64,000 bases of DNA from Deinococcus hopiensis KR-140 (GTDB lineage: Bacteria > Deinococcota > Deinococci > Deinococcales > Deinococcaceae), in NCBI GenBank assembly GCA_943327755.2, contig CALPYF020000005.1:62001-126000 (forward strand). Direction: 5' to 3'. The notes beneath the pieces are model-generated. The model was not told the origin of the DNA. It did not search any database and worked only from the letters and a program-made list of their open reading frames with translations. How positions within the stretch are numbered: the first letter of the stretch is position 1; each line of letters starts with the position of its first letter. Below, piece by piece: positions 23,921-33,636 of this stretch. The position numbers and the translations under genes are program-made.

Positions 23921-25045
23921 ATGCCGGTTCTGTTCGTGCATGGGGTGGCCGTCCGGGAGGAGGGCGATCAGGGCTGGGAGGATCTTCACCGCGCGACGCA
24001 GGGGGTGGACTGGCCGGGCGTGCAGCGGCTGCTGCGCGAGCACGTGGCGCCTGGCCTGAACCCGGCCGCGCCGGACGCGGTGCATGTCGAGCGGGTGTAC
24101 TGGGGGGACCTGGGCGCGCACTTCACGCAGGGCGGGCAGTTCCGCGCGGCGCGCGAGCGCGAGGTCGTCCCGGAACCCGACCCGCTGACGCTGGACGGGG
24201 ACGCGCTGGGCGAGGCGCTGGAACGCCGCCTGCGCGCCGCGCATCCGGTGTCCGAGTGGCCGGGCGTGATCCGCGTGGCGTGGGGCGTGGCGCGCGACGC
24301 GCGGGTGCGGGCGCTGCTGGCGGACCTGCCGCCCGCCGAGCGCTGGGGCCTGCTGGACGCGGCGGCGCAGGCGCGCCTTCCTGCCCCGGCGCGGCGGCTG
24401 GAACCGCACCTGCCGCCCGGCCTGATGCGGGCGCGGCGGCGGAACGTGAAGCGCGCCATGCGCGAGGTGCGCCGCCCGCTGGAGGCGTTCGTGCCGCTGT
24501 TTATGGGCGACGTGCTGGCGTACCTGAACGGGCGCGGCACGCCGGAGCGCCCCGGCGCGATCCCGCAGCGGGTCCTGGCCGGACTGCGCGCGGCGCACGC
24601 GGCCCGCACCCACCCGGGTGAGCCGCTGGTGGTCCTGACTCACTCGATGGGCGGGCAGCTGATCTTCGACGCGCTGCACGCCTTCCTGCCCGCCGATCCG
24701 GACGGCGCGGGGGTGCGGGTGGACTTCTGGTGCGCGTGCGCCAGTCAGGTGGGCGCGTTCCACGAACTGGGCTTCACGCTGGGCGGCCCGACCCCCGATC
24801 CTCACGCGGGGGGGCGGCTGGGGTACTTCTGGAACGTGTGGGCGTACACGGACCTGCTGAGTTTCCGCGCGCAGGGCATCGCGCCGGGCGCGCACGACAC
24901 GGCGTTCCCGCTGTCCGGGCTGGTCCGGTCGGATCACCTGGCGTACCTGCAACAGCCGGACTTCTACCGCACGCTGGCGGCGAAGGTCGCGGTGCACGCG
25001 GGGCCGCGTGAGCCCGCAGCGCCCCCGCTAGAATCCGGCGCGTGA
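23921..25045 (+). CDS. Alpha/beta-hydrolase-like protein
   Basis: A 374-aa soluble protein opening MPVLFVHGVAVREEGDQGW, the oxyanion region of alpha/beta hydrolases, and carrying the nucleophile elbow THSMGGQ with Ser242. A conserved Asp is probable in the segment after 260, and a His near SDHLAYLQ may complete a triad. A middle Arg-rich section (about 160-190) is unusual. It resembles lipase/esterase-like proteins linked to signalling or defence in other bacteria, but I cannot name a function. Its stop overlaps the pabBA start by 4 bp (GTGA). Confidence 0.8.
   Translation: MPVLFVHGVAVREEGDQGWEDLHRATQGVDWPGVQRLLREHVAPGLNPAAPDAVHVERVYWGDLGAHFTQGGQFRAAREREVVPEPDPLTLDGDALGEALERRLRAAHPVSEWPGVIRVAWGVARDARVRALLADLPPAERWGLLDAAAQARLPAPARRLEPHLPPGLMRARRRNVKRAMREVRRPLEAFVPLFMGDVLAYLNGRGTPERPGAIPQRVLAGLRAAHAARTHPGEPLVVLTHSMGGQLIFDALHAFLPADPDGAGVRVDFWCACASQVGAFHELGFTLGGPTPDPHAGGRLGYFWNVWAYTDLLSFRAQGIAPGAHDTAFPLSGLVRSDHLAYLQQPDFYRTLAAKVAVHAGPREPAAPPLESGA
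25029..25034 (+). promoter_or_regulatory. -10 box TAGAAT, internal promoter for pabBA
   Basis: TAGAAT lies inside the end of the hydrolase gene, 7 nt before the GTG of pabBA. The folate genes could thus be transcribed as a leaderless message as well as by read-through. Confidence 0.55.
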
Positions 25046-26943
25046 ACGCGAGCCCGACCCCCTCTCCTGCCCTGCCCATGCTCAGTCCGGCGGAGGTGCT
25101 GCGGCGGGTGCGCGCGGCGGGCCTGCCGGGCGTGGTGCTGCTGGAATCGCTGGGGCCGGTCGTGGCGTACGGCGCGCGGTCGTTCCTGAGTGCCGCGCCG
25201 GTGCGGGTCACGCACGACCTGCCGGACCGGCCTGCGGGCGGCGCGGTGTTCCCGGCGTGGCTGGGCGGCCTGAAGTACGAGGCGGCCCGGACCTTCGGGC
25301 TGGCCGCGCACGCGCCCCGGGGCGAGGCGATGTGGTGGGGCGAGTACCCCTCGGGCCTGGTGTGGGACCGCGTGGCGGGCACCCTGAGCGTGGTGGGCGA
25401 GCCGCACCTGGACTGGGCGGCGCTGCTGGATGCGCCCCTGCCACCCGAGCCGACCCTGAGCGTGGGGGCGTTCGGCGCAGACGACGTGGATTACCCGGCA
25501 GGCGTGCGGGCCGTGCAGGAGCTGATCCGCGCGGGCGAGGTGTATCAGGTGAACCTCTCGCGCGGCGTGCGGGCGGCCGCGCAGGGGGACCCGCTGGCTG
25601 CGTACCTGCGCCTACGCGACGTGAACCCCAGTCCGTTCATGGCCTTCGCGGACCTGGGGTCGGAGGTCGTGGTGTCGTGCAGCCCGGAACGGCTGGTCCG
25701 CTGGGCCGGGGACGACCTGAGCGCGCGGCCCATCGCCGGGACCCGCCGCCGCGGCGACACGCCCGCCGAGGACGCCGCGTTCGAGGCGGAACTGCGCGAC
25801 AGCCCGAAGGAGGTCGCCGAGCACACCATGCTGGTGGACCTCGTGCGGCACGACCTGGGCCGCGTGGCCGCGCCGGGCAGCGTGACCGTGCCGGACCTGA
25901 TGCTCGTCGAACGCTACAGCCACGTGATGCACCTCGTGTCCGAGGTCCAGGCCCGCGCGCGCACTGGGGTGACGCTGCGGGACGTGCTGGCCGCCACCTT
26001 CCCCGGCGGGACGATCACCGGCGCGCCGAAGGAACGCGTGATGGAGGTCACCCGCGACCTCGAACCCGGCCCGCGCGGCTGGTACACCGGCGGGCTGGGC
26101 CTCGTGAGCGGGCCGCTGGTGGACGTGAACATCCTGATCCGCACCGCCGCGTTCACCCGCACGGAGGACGGCTGGACGGTGGAGGTCCGCGCGGGCGGCG
26201 GCACCGTCATCGACGCCGACCCTGCCCGCGAGGCGCAGGAAACGGTCCACAAGGCGCAGGCACTCCTGAGCGTCCTGGCGGGCGTCCCGGGCCGCCCCGC
26301 GCAGCCGCCGCAGCCGCCGGTGCCCGGCACGCCCTGGGCGCCACCACCCGCCACGTCCCACACGGGCGTGCGGGTGCTGCTGCTGGACAACCGCGACTCG
26401 TTCACGTGGAACCTCGCGCACGACCTGCTCGCGCTGGGCGCGCGGGTGGACGTGCGCGGCCAGCACGAGGCGCTGGAGGACCTGCTGCGAGACCGTCCGG
26501 ATGCTGTGCTCGTCGGCCCCGGCCCCGGCACGCCCGACACCAGCGGCGTCACCCTGGCCCTGACCCGCGCGTGCCTGGACCAGCGCATCCCGCTGCTGGG
26601 CGTGTGCCTGGGGCATCAGGCGCTCGGACAGGTGCTCGGCGGGCGGGTGGAACGCGCCCAGCCCGTCCACGGCCGCCCCGAGTACGCCCGGCACGACGGC
26701 ACCGGCCTCTTCCGGGACGTGCCGCCGGACGCGCCGTTCGGGCGGTACCACTCGCTGGTCGTGCGCGGCCTGCCCGCCGGGCTGATCACCGCGACCAGCC
26801 AGGGCGGCGAGGTCATGGCCCTGGCCGTCCCCGGCGTTCCCGCGTGGGGCGTGCAGTTCCACCCGGAGAGTGTCCTGAGCCCTGCCGGACGCACTCTGCT
26901 GGGCAACTGGCTGCGCCTGAGCCAGGAGTGGCGCGAGTCGTGA
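25042..26943 (+). CDS. pabBA: Aminodeoxychorismate synthase, PabB-PabA fusion
   Basis: Makes 4-amino-4-deoxychorismate from chorismate and glutamine for folate. The 633-aa fusion has a chorismate-binding domain (about 140-412; FPGGTITGAPKERVMEV and RAGGGTVIDADP) and a class I glutamine amidotransferase domain (about 443-630) with Cys522 in GVCLGHQ, His607 and Glu609, joined by a Pro-rich linker. The active-site string reads PIAGT (230-234), whereas E. coli PabB has PIKGT; the Ala form is usual in anthranilate synthase but also occurs in some PabB proteins. The pabC gene overlapping the 3' end favours the folate role. Domain order is PabB then PabA. GTG start within the hydrolase stop. Confidence 0.88.
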   Translation: MNASPTPSPALPMLSPAEVLRRVRAAGLPGVVLLESLGPVVAYGARSFLSAAPVRVTHDLPDRPAGGAVFPAWLGGLKYEAARTFGLAAHAPRGEAMWWGEYPSGLVWDRVAGTLSVVGEPHLDWAALLDAPLPPEPTLSVGAFGADDVDYPAGVRAVQELIRAGEVYQVNLSRGVRAAAQGDPLAAYLRLRDVNPSPFMAFADLGSEVVVSCSPERLVRWAGDDLSARPIAGTRRRGDTPAEDAAFEAELRDSPKEVAEHTMLVDLVRHDLGRVAAPGSVTVPDLMLVERYSHVMHLVSEVQARARTGVTLRDVLAATFPGGTITGAPKERVMEVTRDLEPGPRGWYTGGLGLVSGPLVDVNILIRTAAFTRTEDGWTVEVRAGGGTVIDADPAREAQETVHKAQALLSVLAGVPGRPAQPPQPPVPGTPWAPPPATSHTGVRVLLLDNRDSFTWNLAHDLLALGARVDVRGQHEALEDLLRDRPDAVLVGPGPGTPDTSGVTLALTRACLDQRIPLLGVCLGHQALGQVLGGRVERAQPVHGRPEYARHDGTGLFRDVPPDAPFGRYHSLVVRGLPAGLITATSQGGEVMALAVPGVPAWGVQFHPESVLSPAGRTLLGNWLRLSQEWRES

Positions 26944-27638
26944 CAGAACTGCCCGCTGCCCTGAACGACCCCGCGTGGCTGCACGGCGCGACCGCCTTCA
27001 CCACCGTCCGCACCCGCCACGGGCAGCCGCTGCTGTGGGCCGCGCACACCGAGCGGCTGCGCGGCACCTGCGACTTCCTGGGCCTCCCCCACCCCGACCC
27101 CACCCCACCCACGCTGGACCCGCACCCCTGGGGGCTGCTGCGCGTCACCGTCACCGCCCACGGCACCCTGCACACCCACCGGCCCCTCACGCCCGGCCCC
27201 CGCCCCCAGTCGGGCGTCAGCGTGCGCGTCACCGACCTGCAGATCCACCCGCAACTCGGGACGCACAAGACCGGGAACTACCTCCCGTACCGCCTCGCCG
27301 CCACGCAGGCCCACCCGCACTTCGAAGGCTGGCTGCAGGACGCGCGCGGGCACGTCGTGGACGGCAGCCGCACCTCCCCGCTGCTGGAGATCGGCGGGGC
27401 CCTCGTCGTGCCTGAAGGCGGCCTCCCGTCCGTCACCCGCGCCACGTACCTGTTCGGCCGCCCGCACGACACGCGGCCCGTCCACACCCAAGATCTCAAA
27501 CACGTCACCCGCGCGTGGCTGTGCGGCAGCGGCATCGGCCTCGTCCCCATCCGCCGCATCGACGGCCACACCGACGACCTCCCCATCCACTGGCCCGCAC
27601 CGGAAGACCCGGTGTTCGGCTGGCCGGACGGGGACTGA
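26940..27638 (+). CDS. pabC: Aminodeoxychorismate lyase-like class IV aminotransferase
   Basis: A 232-aa PLP enzyme of fold type IV that would release pyruvate from aminodeoxychorismate to give p-aminobenzoate. The PLP lysine is Lys110 in GTHKTGNYLPYRLA, a motif shared with PabC/branched-chain aminotransferases, and VVDGSRTSPLLEI is the usual E-x-T/S-type active-site loop with a Ser-Arg variant. It is shorter than typical PabC (about 270 aa). It starts at GTG 26940 within the pabBA stop (GTGA), so the three-gene unit is translationally coupled. The family is clear; the exact substrate follows from the neighbour. Confidence 0.88.
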   Translation: MTELPAALNDPAWLHGATAFTTVRTRHGQPLLWAAHTERLRGTCDFLGLPHPDPTPPTLDPHPWGLLRVTVTAHGTLHTHRPLTPGPRPQSGVSVRVTDLQIHPQLGTHKTGNYLPYRLAATQAHPHFEGWLQDARGHVVDGSRTSPLLEIGGALVVPEGGLPSVTRATYLFGRPHDTRPVHTQDLKHVTRAWLCGSGIGLVPIRRIDGHTDDLPIHWPAPEDPVFGWPDGD

Positions 27639-27718
27639 GGGTCGAACGGTCTGAAGGTCTAAGCGTCTAAGGGCTGTCCAGCACGCACTCCTCAGACACC
27701 TGGACCCTCGACCTCGGT
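27639..27718. repeat. Intergenic heptamer-like repeat block after pabC
   Basis: The segment holds near-repeated short words (GGTCTGAAGGTCTAAG, then GTCTAAGGG) and complementary ends GGTCGA/TCGACC, and sits between convergent genes. It looks like a small intergenic repeat that can fold, and could end transcription from both sides. Confidence 0.45.
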
Positions 27719-27871
27719 TCAGGTCGGGCCGCCCACCTGTGGGCCCACGTACCCGGCGTCCTCACCCTCGCCGATGTCCTGCATGGCGCGGTTCACGCGT
27801 TCCTGGCGGCGAGCGGCGACGAACATCACGGCGAGCAGCGGCACGAACACACCCAGCATCATCAGTCCCAT
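27719..27871 (-). CDS. Small membrane protein, hypothetical
   Basis: A 50-aa protein: one N-terminal hydrophobic helix (MGLMMLGVFVPLLAVMFVAA), then a basic stretch RRQERVNR that would face the cytoplasm, then an acidic/Gly tail. A strong Shine-Dalgarno (AGGAGG) lies 6-7 nt before the ATG at 27871, which supports it being real despite its size. No family recognised. Confidence 0.7.
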   Translation of the reverse strand: MGLMMLGVFVPLLAVMFVAARRQERVNRAMQDIGEGEDAGYVGPQVGGPT

Positions 27872-27989
27872 GGGGGGCCTCCTGCCCGCAGCGTACGCCC
27901 GCCGCGTCAGGCGCGCCCCCGGCAGGTGCCACGTCATGCACCTGCCGGGGGCGCGGTCACCTGAGGCAGCGTGGCGTGCAGGCGGCCCG

Positions 27990-27995
27990 TAGCGT
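27990..27995 (+). promoter_or_regulatory. -10 box TAGCGT, leaderless promoter
   Basis: TAGCGT ends 6 nt before the ATG at 28002; no Shine-Dalgarno. Confidence 0.45.
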
Positions 27996-28001
27996 GCGGG
28001 C

Positions 28002-28634
28002 ATGACCTGGCCTGAAGATACCATCCGCCCGACCGCCGCGCCCACGCCCCGCAAGGCTCCGAATCTGGCCGTGGGGTACCTGCTGAACGTGCTGCTGCCC
28101 GGCGCGGGCTTCACGTATATCGGGCTGGTGGGCTGGCACGTCGGGTGGGTCGGCATCCTGCTGGCGCTGAACCTGACGGGGGCGTTTCTGGTGGGTCTGA
28201 CGACCGTTCCGGTGTTCGGGGTGCTGCCGCTGGTGGGTTTCGTGATCATGCTGGTGCACTTCGGGCAGGCGTACGCCCGGCGGGCCGCGCAGCAGTTCCG
28301 CCCGGATCTGGAGGCCGGGGTGAAGATCGGCCTGATCGCCGGTCATGCCGTCCTGAACGTCGCTGCGGTGGGTCTGCTGGCGGCGGTGCTGATGCCGGGC
28401 CTGCTGGAGGCGCGTGAGCGGGCCAGCGCGGCGGGTGCGCGGGCGGCGGCCATGTCGGCGTACACCATGGTGATCGCGGCGCAGTCGGGCGGCACGCTGC
28501 GCGACGGGCCGTGCCCGCTGGAGAACGTGAACTACCGCGACCGGATCGCGACCTGCACCGTCTCGGGCGCGGCGACGACCGATCCGCAGGTGACGGTGAC
28601 GTTCACGGACGGGAGGACCGTGCAGCTGCCCTGA
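28002..28634 (+). CDS. Membrane protein with internal pilin-like helix, hypothetical
   Basis: A 210-aa protein. Residues 22-98 contain two to three hydrophobic segments resembling small TM2-like membrane domains. Residues 113-160 read like the N-terminal helix of type IV pilins and pseudopilins (VGLLAAVLMPGLLEARERA followed by Ala-rich helix), but without the prepilin peptidase site in front. The C-terminal part (165-210) has two cysteines, C171 and C185, that could form the pilin-like disulfide loop, and ends in a short beta region. It looks like a pilin domain fused behind a membrane domain. Function unknown. Confidence 0.75.
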   Translation: MTWPEDTIRPTAAPTPRKAPNLAVGYLLNVLLPGAGFTYIGLVGWHVGWVGILLALNLTGAFLVGLTTVPVFGVLPLVGFVIMLVHFGQAYARRAAQQFRPDLEAGVKIGLIAGHAVLNVAAVGLLAAVLMPGLLEARERASAAGARAAAMSAYTMVIAAQSGGTLRDGPCPLENVNYRDRIATCTVSGAATTDPQVTVTFTDGRTVQLP

Positions 28635-28730
28635 GCGTCTCTGCGGCGCGGTCCGTTCCCGGTGGGGGCGGGCCGCTTCTGCGTGCGGGGTGACGCTCCG
28701 GGGCGCGGGTGGCGTGCGAGACTGCGCGGG

Positions 28731-30266
28731 ATGCCGGATTTCGACGTGATCGTGATGGGCGCGGGCCACAACGCGCTGGTGACCGCCGCGTACGCCGCGA
28801 AGGCGGGCCTACGGGTGGGCGTGTTCGAGCGGCGGCACATCGTCGGCGGGGCCGTGAGTACCGAGGAACTCGTGCCGGGGTACCGTTTCGATTACGGCGG
28901 GAGCGCGCACATCCTGATCCGCATGACGCCCGTGGTGCGCGAACTGGAACTCACCCGGCACGGCCTGCATTACCTGGAGGTCGACCCGATGTTCCACGCG
29001 TCGGACGGGGAGACGCCGTGGTTCATCCACCGCGACGCGAACCGCACCGCGCGGGAACTGGAGGCCCTGTTCCCCGGTCAGGGCGAGGCGTACACGAAAT
29101 TCCTGGACGACTGGACGCCGTTCGCGCGCTCCGTGGCGGACCTGTTCAACTCGGCGCCGGGACCGCTGGACATGGGCAAGATGGTCGTGTCCAGCGGGAA
29201 GGGCAAGGACTGGATGGAGCAACTGCCCCGCATTCTGCGCCCGTACGGGGACGTGGCGAAGGAATACTTCACCGAGGAGCGGGTGCGCGCCCCGCTGGTG
29301 TGGATGGCCGCGCAGAGCGGCCCCCCGCCTAGTGACCCGCTGAGTGCACCGTTCCTGCTGTGGCACCCGCTGTACCACGAGGGCGGCGTGGCGCGGCCCA
29401 AGGGCGGCAGCGGCGGCCTGACGAAAGCCCTGAAACGCGCCATCGAATCCGACGGCGGGCAGGTGTTCGTGAACGCGCCAGTGAAGGACATTCTGGTGAA
29501 GGACGGCAAGGCGCAGGGCGTGCGACTGGAGAACGGCGAGACGTACACCGCGCGGGCCGTCGTGTCCGGCGCGCACGTCCTCACCACGGCAGGCGCGCTG
29601 CCGGACGAGTACGTTCCGCCCGCCGCGCGGCAGGTGCGGGTCGGGAACGGTTTCGGGATGATCCTCCGCCTCGCCCTGAGCGAGAAGGTCAAGTACCGGA
29701 ACCACACCGAACCGGACAGCCGCGTCGGCCTGGGCCTGCTGATCAGGAACGAGCAGCAACTCATGAAAGGCTACGGCGAGTACCTCGCGGGCGAACCCAC
29801 CAGCGACCCGCCCCTAATCGCCATGAGCTTCAGCGCCGTGGACGACTCGCTGGCCCCCCCCGGCGGGGACGTGCTGTGGCTGTGGGCGCAGTACTACCCC
29901 TACGAACTCAGCAGCGGCAGCTGGGAAACGAGAACCGCCGAGGCGCGCGAGAACATCCTCAACGCCTTCGAGCACTACGCGCCCGGCACCCGCGACACCA
30001 TCGTCGGGGAACTCGTCCAGACGCCCCAGTGGCTGGAAACGAACCTCGGCCTGCACCGCGGGAACGTCATGCACCTCGAGATGAGCTTCGACCAGATGTT
30101 CTCCTTCCGCCCCTGGATGAAAGCCAGCCAGTACCGCTGGCCCGGCGTGCAGGGCCTCTACATCACGGGTGCGAGCACCCACCCGGGCGGCGGCATCATG
30201 GGCGCCTCGGGCCGCAACGCCGCGCAGGTCCTCGTGAAAGACCTGACGCGCCGCCGCTGGCGGTGA
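28731..30266 (+). CDS. crtO: Carotenoid ketolase, CrtO type
   Basis: A 511-aa FAD enzyme of the phytoene-desaturase superfamily. The dinucleotide fold is at the start (VIVMGAGHNALVTAAYAAKAGLRVGVFERR) and the family C-terminus YITGASTHPGGGIMGASGRNAA is intact. It matches the CrtO subgroup, which adds a keto group at C4 of the carotenoid ring, rather than CrtI desaturases. In Deinococcus this is a late step to deinoxanthin. Gene order with a Nudix gene and cruF is as I recall for D. radiodurans (DR_0093 to DR_0091). Start: ATG 28731, 7 nt after GAGACT; a longer in-frame start at 28662 is less likely. Confidence 0.9.
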   Translation: MPDFDVIVMGAGHNALVTAAYAAKAGLRVGVFERRHIVGGAVSTEELVPGYRFDYGGSAHILIRMTPVVRELELTRHGLHYLEVDPMFHASDGETPWFIHRDANRTARELEALFPGQGEAYTKFLDDWTPFARSVADLFNSAPGPLDMGKMVVSSGKGKDWMEQLPRILRPYGDVAKEYFTEERVRAPLVWMAAQSGPPPSDPLSAPFLLWHPLYHEGGVARPKGGSGGLTKALKRAIESDGGQVFVNAPVKDILVKDGKAQGVRLENGETYTARAVVSGAHVLTTAGALPDEYVPPAARQVRVGNGFGMILRLALSEKVKYRNHTEPDSRVGLGLLIRNEQQLMKGYGEYLAGEPTSDPPLIAMSFSAVDDSLAPPGGDVLWLWAQYYPYELSSGSWETRTAEARENILNAFEHYAPGTRDTIVGELVQTPQWLETNLGLHRGNVMHLEMSFDQMFSFRPWMKASQYRWPGVQGLYITGASTHPGGGIMGASGRNAAQVLVKDLTRRRWR

Positions 30267-30273
30267 GGAAGTT

Positions 30274-30300
30274 GATGGTGGATAGACGATGGAGGATGGA
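30274..30300. repeat. GATGG-rich short repeat between crtO and Nudix gene
   Basis: The block has four GATGG/GATAG-like words in 27 bp (GATGGTGGATAGACGATGG and onward). It resembles the arms of the inverted repeat near 23083-23133. It contains the ATG at 30289, which makes that start doubtful. Confidence 0.4.
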
Positions 30301-30768
30301 CACTCTTTCTCCGCACTTCCGCCCATCCCGCCGGGGGCGCGTTTGATCCGGCGCTGGTGGCTGGGGCTGCGTCCAAAGCGGCGCGTGGGTGCCGGGGTAG
30401 CCGTTATCCGGGGTGAGGAAGTCCTGCTGGTGCGCCGGGGTGATAACGCCCTGTGGGACGTGCCGGGCGGAGGGGCGGACGCCGAGGAGTCGCCGGAGGA
30501 CACGGCGCGGCGGGAACTGCGCGAGGAGACGGGCCTGAGCGGGGGCGCGCTGCGCTCACTGGGCGTGTTTCCACACCGGCACACCTACCCGGACGGCAAC
30601 GTGGTCACCTGGGAGACGCACGTGTTCACGGCGGATTTCGCAGGTAGGGTGCCGCGCGCCTCGGATGACGCGGCGGAGCTCCGCTGGTGGTCTCTCTCGG
30701 CCCTGCCGGGTGACGTGTCGGACGCGACCCGCGCGTACTTCGCGGCGTTGACGGCGGTGCGGGCGTGA
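30289..30768 (+). CDS. Nudix hydrolase in the carotenoid cluster
   Basis: A 159-aa Nudix protein with a complete box at residues 61-83 (GGADAEESPEDTARRELREE plus TGL), which binds Mg2+ and hydrolyses nucleoside diphosphate-linked substrates. Its basic N-terminal region RRWWLGLRPKRR is typical of MutT-like members. The ATG at 30289 lies in a GATGG repeat; TTG at 30343 (after a G-run, giving 141 aa) is an equally good start. Its stop overlaps cruF (GTGA), so it is co-translated with a carotenoid enzyme, although a role in the pathway is not evident. Confidence 0.85.
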   Translation: MEDGHSFSALPPIPPGARLIRRWWLGLRPKRRVGAGVAVIRGEEVLLVRRGDNALWDVPGGGADAEESPEDTARRELREETGLSGGALRSLGVFPHRHTYPDGNVVTWETHVFTADFAGRVPRASDDAAELRWWSLSALPGDVSDATRAYFAALTAVRA

Positions 30769-31784
30769 GCTTCTCCCCCACCGTGTGGCGGGCCGGGCTG
30801 GGGTTCGCGGCGCTGGGCGTGGCGTTCCTGGGGGCGCTGCTGGTCATGTCTGGTCTGGCGGTGGGCTGGGCGCTGATCGCGCTGGGGCTGCCGCTGTCGG
30901 GCGTGCTGGCGCTGGCCGGGGACGCGCTGGGCCGGGACTTTGCGGGGGTGCTGGCGGCGCGGTTCGCGGGGCTGCTGGCAGTGACGCGCCCGTGGATGTG
31001 GTTCGTGGCGTTGTACGCGGCGCTGAAGATCCCGGTGCCGCTGTGGCCGGAGGGCTTCCCGGTGCTGGGGCTGGCGAGCACGGGCGCGCTGTTCGTGGCG
31101 GCGCTGCTGTTCGTGTGGGAGCGCGAGAACGCCTGGAAGGCGGGTCTGATGGCACTAGTGGCGTTCGTGCTGGGCCTGTGTGTGGAGGTGCTGGGGAGCC
31201 GCACCGGGATTCCGTTCGGGCTGTACTCGTACGCGACCGCGCCGGGGCCGCTGCTGCTGGGTGTGCCGCTGATCGTGCCGCTGGGCTGGTTCGCGCTGAC
31301 GCTGACCGCCACGAGCCTGTCGGGCGGGCGGCCCTGGCTGGCAGGGCTGCTGATGCTGCTGTGGGACGTGGGGCTGGAACCGTTGATGACCGCGCAGCGG
31401 TACTGGCTCTGGAGTGATCCGCTGCCGCTGTGGGCGGGCGCGCCGGTGCAGAACTTCCTGGGCTGGTGGGGGGTGGGGTGGCTGATCTCGTGGGTGTTCA
31501 CGGGCCTCGCCCCGCGGCTGTTCGGGCTGCGGCGGGAGGAGTGGGCGTGGGCGCTGCCGTGGCAGGCGCGGGATTTCCCGCTGCACCGGGGGCCGAGCCT
31601 GAGTCTGCTGCCGGGCGGCGCGGCGCGTGGCGCTGATTTCCGCGTGGTGTATCCCATCGAGGCGTTCTTCCTGCCGGGTGGGCTGGTGCTGGTGGGCCGG
31701 TTCGCAGAGGCCGGGGTGACGCTGGCGGCGATGCTGGGGGGCCTGTGGCTGGCGCGGCGGGTGACGCGCTTTGACCGGGCCTGA
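30765..31784 (+). CDS. cruF: Carotenoid 1,2-hydratase CruF
   Basis: A 339-aa integral membrane protein with about 8-9 helices, of the CruF/DUF422 group that adds water across the C1-C2 double bond of the carotenoid psi-end. Characteristic stretches are SRTGIPFGLYSYATAPGPLL, WDVGLEPLMT and WLWSDPLPLWAGAPVQNFLGWW. In Deinococcus CruF provides the 1'-hydroxyl of deinoxanthin. GTG start at 30765 inside the Nudix stop; it overlaps the acyltransferase gene by 14 bp. Confidence 0.92.
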   Translation: MSFSPTVWRAGLGFAALGVAFLGALLVMSGLAVGWALIALGLPLSGVLALAGDALGRDFAGVLAARFAGLLAVTRPWMWFVALYAALKIPVPLWPEGFPVLGLASTGALFVAALLFVWERENAWKAGLMALVAFVLGLCVEVLGSRTGIPFGLYSYATAPGPLLLGVPLIVPLGWFALTLTATSLSGGRPWLAGLLMLLWDVGLEPLMTAQRYWLWSDPLPLWAGAPVQNFLGWWGVGWLISWVFTGLAPRLFGLRREEWAWALPWQARDFPLHRGPSLSLLPGGAARGADFRVVYPIEAFFLPGGLVLVGRFAEAGVTLAAMLGGLWLARRVTRFDRA

Positions 31785-32444
31785 CATCCCGGAACGGCAC
31801 GCCTGGGCGACCGGGCTGCTGTCCCTGAGCGTCCGCCGCAGCGTGCGGGGCGGACTGGGCGGCGTGTGGGTGCGCGGCCCCCTGCCGGCGGGCGGGGCGG
31901 TGCTCGCCCCGAACCACCACAGCTGGTGGGACGGGTACGTGCTGCGAGAGGTGGCCCTGGCGTGCGGGCAGCCGTTCAGCGTCCTGATGACGGGGCGGCA
32001 GCTGGCCCGTTTCCCGTTCCTGCGGCGGGTAGGGGCCCTGCGCGCGGACGAGGTGCGGGCCGGGGTGCGCCGCGCCCGCGTGGGCTGGCTGGTCGTCTTC
32101 CCGGAGGGTGAACTGCACCCGGCGGGGCCGCTGCGGGGCGTGCAGCCGGGCGCGGCGTGGATCGCGCGGCACGCCGGGGCGCCGCTGGTGCCGGTGGCGC
32201 TGCGGGTGGTGCTGCGCGGCGCGCAGTTCCCGGAGGCGTTCGTGCGCGTCGGGCCGCCGGTCGCCGCCGCTGAGCTGCCGGGTGCCCTGGCGGCGCTGCT
32301 GGCCGAACTGGACGCCGACCTGCTGGGCAGCGACCCGGAGGCGCCGCTGGCCGGGTACCTGCGGCTGGTGCCGGGCCGCGCGAGCCGCTCGGACCGGGTG
32401 GACTGGCCGTCGCGGCTGCTGGCGTGGCTGACCGGGGACCGCGC

Positions 32445-32448
<4 letters not shown>
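31771..32448 (+). CDS. PlsC-like acyltransferase
   Basis: A 225-aa 1-acyl-glycerol-3-phosphate acyltransferase-type enzyme. The catalytic HX4D is H49-D54 (NHHSWWD), and the substrate motif is FPEGEL (110-115). Being placed between cruF and a CruG-like glycosyltransferase, it may acylate a carotenoid glycoside rather than make phospholipid; that is inference, comparable to the acyltransferase of staphyloxanthin synthesis. The start is TTG 31771 within the end of cruF; no other start gives the full N-terminus. Overlaps the next gene by 4 bp (ATGA). Confidence 0.85.
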
Positions 32449-33545
<1,097 letters not shown>

Positions 33546-33636
33546 CCGCCCCGGGCCACGACGGCCCCTCCCGTCCCTGAACGCCCGGCAGGCGGGGGTT
33601 CATGTGCCGCTCAGGGGCCGGGCGGAGGCTCGGGGC

